From NCBI GenBank assembly GCA_039028635.1, contig JBCCHV010000012.1, positions 1 through 64,000 on the forward strand: 64,000 bases of DNA. Direction: 5' to 3'. The position numbers were made by a program, and so were the translations under genes. The notes under the pieces are model-generated. The model saw only the letters and a program-made list of their open reading frames with translations. It searched no databases and had not been told where the DNA came from. Source of the stretch: Acidobacteriota bacterium (GTDB lineage Bacteria; Acidobacteriota; Thermoanaerobaculia; Multivoradales; JBCCEF01). Below, piece by piece: positions 61,040 to 64,000 of the stretch; the first letter of the stretch is position 1, and each line of letters begins with the position of its first letter.

Positions 61040-62992
61040 ATGAGACTGACCACTCTCAGGGTTGACCGGAAGTGGGCCGCCCTCGTTCTCGGGGTTTTTC
61101 TGCTCCTCATGCCGGGGGACTCCTCGGCTGCGCGGGAATTTGCTCCCGTAACTGCAGCCGAGCGAGCCTTGGAATCGGTTGCTGGCTTCCCTTCGGCGCC
61201 TGGAGTCGTGCTCTTCGAACGGGGCTATTGCCGATTTCGAGACGATTCCCGACACAAGACGTCGCGGCTCGAGGTCGAGGTGCGGATCAAGATCCTTGAT
61301 CCGAGGGGCGTCGAAATCCTCGGAGAAGTCGAGATCGAGCATGACAGGAGCCGGCGTCTGAGCGAGCTTGAGGCGCGAGCGGTGCACCCCGACGGTCTGG
61401 TCGACATGCTCGGTCCAGAGTCCATCTTCGAGGAAGCGAGATCTCAGCTTGCGGGTCGGTACGTGACGAAGATTGCTTTTCCAGGCCTCCGGGTGGGGTC
61501 GATCATCGATTACCGATACACCCTTCAGTGGAACAGTTCATGGTGGCTTGAACCATGGATATTCGGTCGCGAGATTCCGACTTTACGGTCTGAAATCACC
61601 TATGCAGTACCGGAGGATCTGGGCGTCAAGCCATGGCCACGGGTAGTGCCTGGGGTGTTCGTGAACGGAGCGAAGGACAGAACGCCCGAGGGGCGGATTC
61701 TTCGCTTCTGGGTTGAGAATTTGCCTCCGATTCCCGAAGAGCCGCTGTCGCCTCCGGCGGTCGACGTTTCCACCCATGTTGTCCTGCTACCGACCGAAGT
61801 CGCTGCGACCGGCGGACCGCTTCCCTTGATGGGTAGCTGGGAAAGCTCGTTGGCCATGCTGCGTCGTAGCCACAAGGTGGCGCAGAGGGACAACAGAAAG
61901 GTCCGCCGTCAGAGCAAGAAGATGGTGCGTGAGCTGTCCGGTACTCGGGAGCGTGTCCAGGCCCTTTGGCGATTCGTTCGGGACGAAGTTGACACCTCCG
62001 GTAGCTGGGGAGTATTCGCCGGCGAGCCGACACTGGACGAAGTTTTCGAGAACAAGGGAGGGCCGGCCGCCCACAAGGCTCTCCTGTTACATGAAATGCT
62101 GGAAGCGATCGATGTCCCGAGCAAACTCGTCCTGGTGGCGAACCGGAGACTTGGTGAGATCAATCGAGAGATGCCGAACCCGTTTCAGTTTCTGCACGTG
62201 CTGGTCTTGGTCTCGCTCGAGGACCAACCACTGTTTCTCGATCCCGTGAACCGGTTTGTGGACTTCGGAGAGATTCAGGCAGGGTTCGAGGGCACTCCCG
62301 GTCTGGTTCTCCCTAATCGAGAACCGAAGTTTGTGGAGCTGCCGAGGTCGTCGGCCGAGGACAGTGAACGGTTTGCTCGGACTCGGTGGAGTATCGATAC
62401 TGCCGGCGGGGTTTCGGGAGTTGGTGAGCTGCTTCTTACGGGTCACGAAGCTGCAGCGCAACGATTGCTCGACCTTTTCGGAGATTCAGAGGAGCGCTGG
62501 TCCGAAGTCTTGAGTGAGAATCTTCCGCGCTTCGAGGTCTTCGAGATTTCGGTCTCGGAGACCTCGCTCAAGGGTTATCAGGTGAGCTGGAGGGTCCGTC
62601 TGCGGGACGAGGAGATCTTGGGCGATGAAGTTCGATTGCAGCCAAGTAGGCCCCTTGGGCTGACCATCCAACCTTTTGTCCTGCCGCCTCACGAAAGGCG
62701 CACGGCGGTGAGGCTCGACTTCGCTCGCACCGAGAGGCTCGAATCGACGATCACCTGGCCTGAGGGCTGGTCGATGACGGCGATTCCGGAAGACCACTTT
62801 TCGGCGAGCCGAGTTGGCAGGTCGAGCCAAAGTGTCGAGCTCGACCGGGTCGGGCGCCAAGCCACCTGGGTCCGTGTCGTGGAGATCAGGCAGCCCGAGG
62901 TCGATCCGGGAGGCCCGTATGCCGCGCTTCGGCAGCTCTATGAGGCCACGGTGCAGGGAGATGCTCAGGCTTTTGTTCTCTTGGCGCAGTAG
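61040..62992 (+). CDS. Secreted DUF3857/transglutaminase-like protein
   Basis: A 650-residue exported protein. The signal peptide is AALVLGVFLLLMPGDSSAAR, residues 12-32. A DUF3857 domain covers about 45-240 ('LEVEVRIKILDPRGVEILGEVEIEHD', 'YVTKIAFPGLRVGSIIDYRYTLQW'). A transglutaminase-like core follows ('RERVQALWRFVRDEVDTSGSWGVFAGEPTLDEVFENKGGPAAHKALLLHEMLEAIDVPSKLVLV'). At the place of the catalytic Cys (normally G-D-C-x-D) it reads GGPAAHKA, so the enzyme is probably inactive. It overlaps the next gene by 32 bases, which encodes a related protein with an intact Cys. Confidence 0.82.
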   Translation: MRLTTLRVDRKWAALVLGVFLLLMPGDSSAAREFAPVTAAERALESVAGFPSAPGVVLFERGYCRFRDDSRHKTSRLEVEVRIKILDPRGVEILGEVEIEHDRSRRLSELEARAVHPDGLVDMLGPESIFEEARSQLAGRYVTKIAFPGLRVGSIIDYRYTLQWNSSWWLEPWIFGREIPTLRSEITYAVPEDLGVKPWPRVVPGVFVNGAKDRTPEGRILRFWVENLPPIPEEPLSPPAVDVSTHVVLLPTEVAATGGPLPLMGSWESSLAMLRRSHKVAQRDNRKVRRQSKKMVRELSGTRERVQALWRFVRDEVDTSGSWGVFAGEPTLDEVFENKGGPAAHKALLLHEMLEAIDVPSKLVLVANRRLGEINREMPNPFQFLHVLVLVSLEDQPLFLDPVNRFVDFGEIQAGFEGTPGLVLPNREPKFVELPRSSAEDSERFARTRWSIDTAGGVSGVGELLLTGHEAAAQRLLDLFGDSEERWSEVLSENLPRFEVFEISVSETSLKGYQVSWRVRLRDEEILGDEVRLQPSRPLGLTIQPFVLPPHERRTAVRLDFARTERLESTITWPEGWSMTAIPEDHFSASRVGRSSQSVELDRVGRQATWVRVVEIRQPEVDPGGPYAALRQLYEATVQGDAQAFVLLAQ

Positions 62993-64000
62993 TTTCTGGA
63001 TCGTCGCCCTGATAGCGCTCGGCTGGTCGGTGCACGGTGCCACTGTTGTCGAGCGGTCCGTTGCCATCGAGATCAGGGGTGACGGCAAGGTCAGGGAGCA
63101 CGAGAGTCTTCGAGTGCGGATCGAAGACCGGCGAGACTTGGCTCTCTGGCGCCAGCACAGGGTCTACCTCGACGATCACCGGAAACTGGTCTCTGCCCGA
63201 GGCTTGCTCCGGATGCCCGATGGCGAGGTTCGACGAGGGCGTCGCAAGAACCAGGATCGGGTCAAGCTTCCGAGTGGAAACTTCCACGACTCGAGCCAAC
63301 TTCTGATCATGAGTTTTCCGGAGGCCGTAGTCGGTTCTGTTCTGGAAGTGAGGACCGAGGTCGAGATAGAGCCCTACTATCCGGTCGAGTCGGTGCTGCT
63401 GTCCGGGGAGTTGCCAGTGGAGAACCTAACAGTTCGCCTCGATGGTGGAGGCCCCTCTTTATACTGGAAAATCGAGGGAGATGCTGATCCCTTCGATGTC
63501 CAAACCCTCGAGAACGGCGGGCTTGAAATCTCGACAACCGGGCTGAAGCCGGCTGCGGATGGGCCCTCGGTGTTGCGATATAGCTGGGCCAGTGATCCGA
63601 CCTGGGAGCGAGTTGGGCAATGGTATCGAGAGCTGCTTTCAGGCGTCCCTGAAGGTGGCCCTGAAGTTGCGCGACAAGCCAGAAGCCTGCTGTCAGACAG
63701 TCCACGGTCAACCCTCGAGGAGCTCACCCGATTCGTCCAGCAGAGCGTGCGGTATGTCGCAGTCGAGGTCGGAATCGGTGGGTTTCAGCCGTCGCCGCCG
63801 AGGCTGGTTCTGAAGCGTCGTTGGGGGGACTGCAAAGACAAGTCGATGCTGCTCATGGAAATGTTGCGAGCGGTCGGAATCGACGCCTTTCCAGCACTGG
63901 TTCGCGCTCGCCAAGATGCCGTCGACGAGGACTTTCCGTCCCCGACACAGTTCAACCACTTGATTCTCGCGGTGCCGGCTCGGCAGCTGGCGACAGCCTC
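62961..64000 (+). CDS. Secreted DUF3857/transglutaminase-like protein, 3' end cut by window
   Basis: This gene begins at ATG 62961, inside the previous gene and after a CAGGGAG site, and stays open to the window edge (346 codons seen). The product starts MLRLLFSWRSSFWIVALIALG, a signal peptide. A DUF3857 region follows ('VREHESLRVRIEDRRDLALW', 'LLIMSFPEAVVGSVLEVRTEVEIE'). The transglutaminase core starts 'LEELTRFVQQSVRYVAVEVG', with 'RRWGDCKDKSMLLMEMLRAVGIDAFPALVR', where the catalytic Cys is present, and then 'FNHLILAVPA', which holds the next His. It is probably translated together with the upstream gene. Confidence 0.85.
   Translation, partial: MLRLLFSWRSSFWIVALIALGWSVHGATVVERSVAIEIRGDGKVREHESLRVRIEDRRDLALWRQHRVYLDDHRKLVSARGLLRMPDGEVRRGRRKNQDRVKLPSGNFHDSSQLLIMSFPEAVVGSVLEVRTEVEIEPYYPVESVLLSGELPVENLTVRLDGGGPSLYWKIEGDADPFDVQTLENGGLEISTTGLKPAADGPSVLRYSWASDPTWERVGQWYRELLSGVPEGGPEVARQARSLLSDSPRSTLEELTRFVQQSVRYVAVEVGIGGFQPSPPRLVLKRRWGDCKDKSMLLMEMLRAVGIDAFPALVRARQDAVDEDFPSPTQFNHLILAVPARQLATA

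Noticed and set aside
60741-61110. Short open frames on both strands in the AT-richer gap (72 and 117 codons)
   Set aside because: No ribosome-binding site, no family-like pattern, and they cross the likely promoters.

Overview
The window is GC-rich, densely coded DNA from a Gram-negative (diderm) bacterium. Lipid A/Kdo genes (waaA, lpxK), secretin, lipoproteins and many secreted proteins show an outer membrane. A type II secretion/type IV pilus-like operon with a cohesin-tailed secretin, a very large NAD-glutamate dehydrogenase, a ba3-type oxidase and lamin-tail nucleases together suggest a lineage such as Acidobacteriota (Thermoanaerobaculia-like) or a deltaproteobacterial/myxobacterial relative. 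That placement is inference: no rRNA, tRNA or marker ribosomal gene is in the window. GTG starts and 4-base stop/start overlaps are common.

Layout. 59-891: ArsR repressor plus SRPBCC protein with a perfect inverted-repeat operator. 1002-7860: three tandem, overlapping YfhO-like membrane proteins. 7835-12349: an unknown protein, a DUF1259 protein, and a biotin carboxylase/biotin carrier pair. 12350-14652: lpxK and waaA. 14785-27448: ECF sigma factor, zinc-finger anti-sigma factor, then a long secretion operon (F, E, PilM/N/O/P-like, secretin with C-terminal cohesin, three pseudopilins), ending in dut. 27447-27685: a compact hairpin-rich repeat element. 27824-29611: a secreted DUF4097-like protein and a PhzF-family protein. 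29710-31796: a histidine kinase/LuxR-type regulator pair. 32078-37626: a respiratory operon of Rieske protein, cytochrome b, a membrane-anchored octaheme cytochrome c and a ba3-type oxidase (IIa, II, I). 37623-39467: a GCS2-CBS fusion. 39802-44043: a secreted nuclease with four lamin-tail repeats. 44303-53891: endonuclease III, a frameshifted methyltransferase, a thioesterase, an acid phosphatase, HemW, an orphan low-GC gene, an EamA transporter, an Smr protein, a sulfatase and an HExxH protein. 54012-58799: NAD-glutamate dehydrogenase. 58811-60675: an aldolase-family protein and two paralogous XRE regulators, both with promoters that would give leaderless mRNA. 61040-64000: two DUF3857/transglutaminase-like proteins in lower-GC DNA, the second cut by the window edge.

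The most interesting units are the respiratory operon and the secretion operon. In the first, quinol-oxidising Rieske/b proteins, an HAO-like octaheme cytochrome and a terminal oxidase are translationally linked, with no cytochrome c1. The second is led by a sigma/anti-sigma pair and has a secretin carrying a cohesin module plus a Glu5-less pseudopilin with a Gly/Asn/Pro tail. No CRISPR array, intact insertion sequence, prophage, rRNA or tRNA was recognised.
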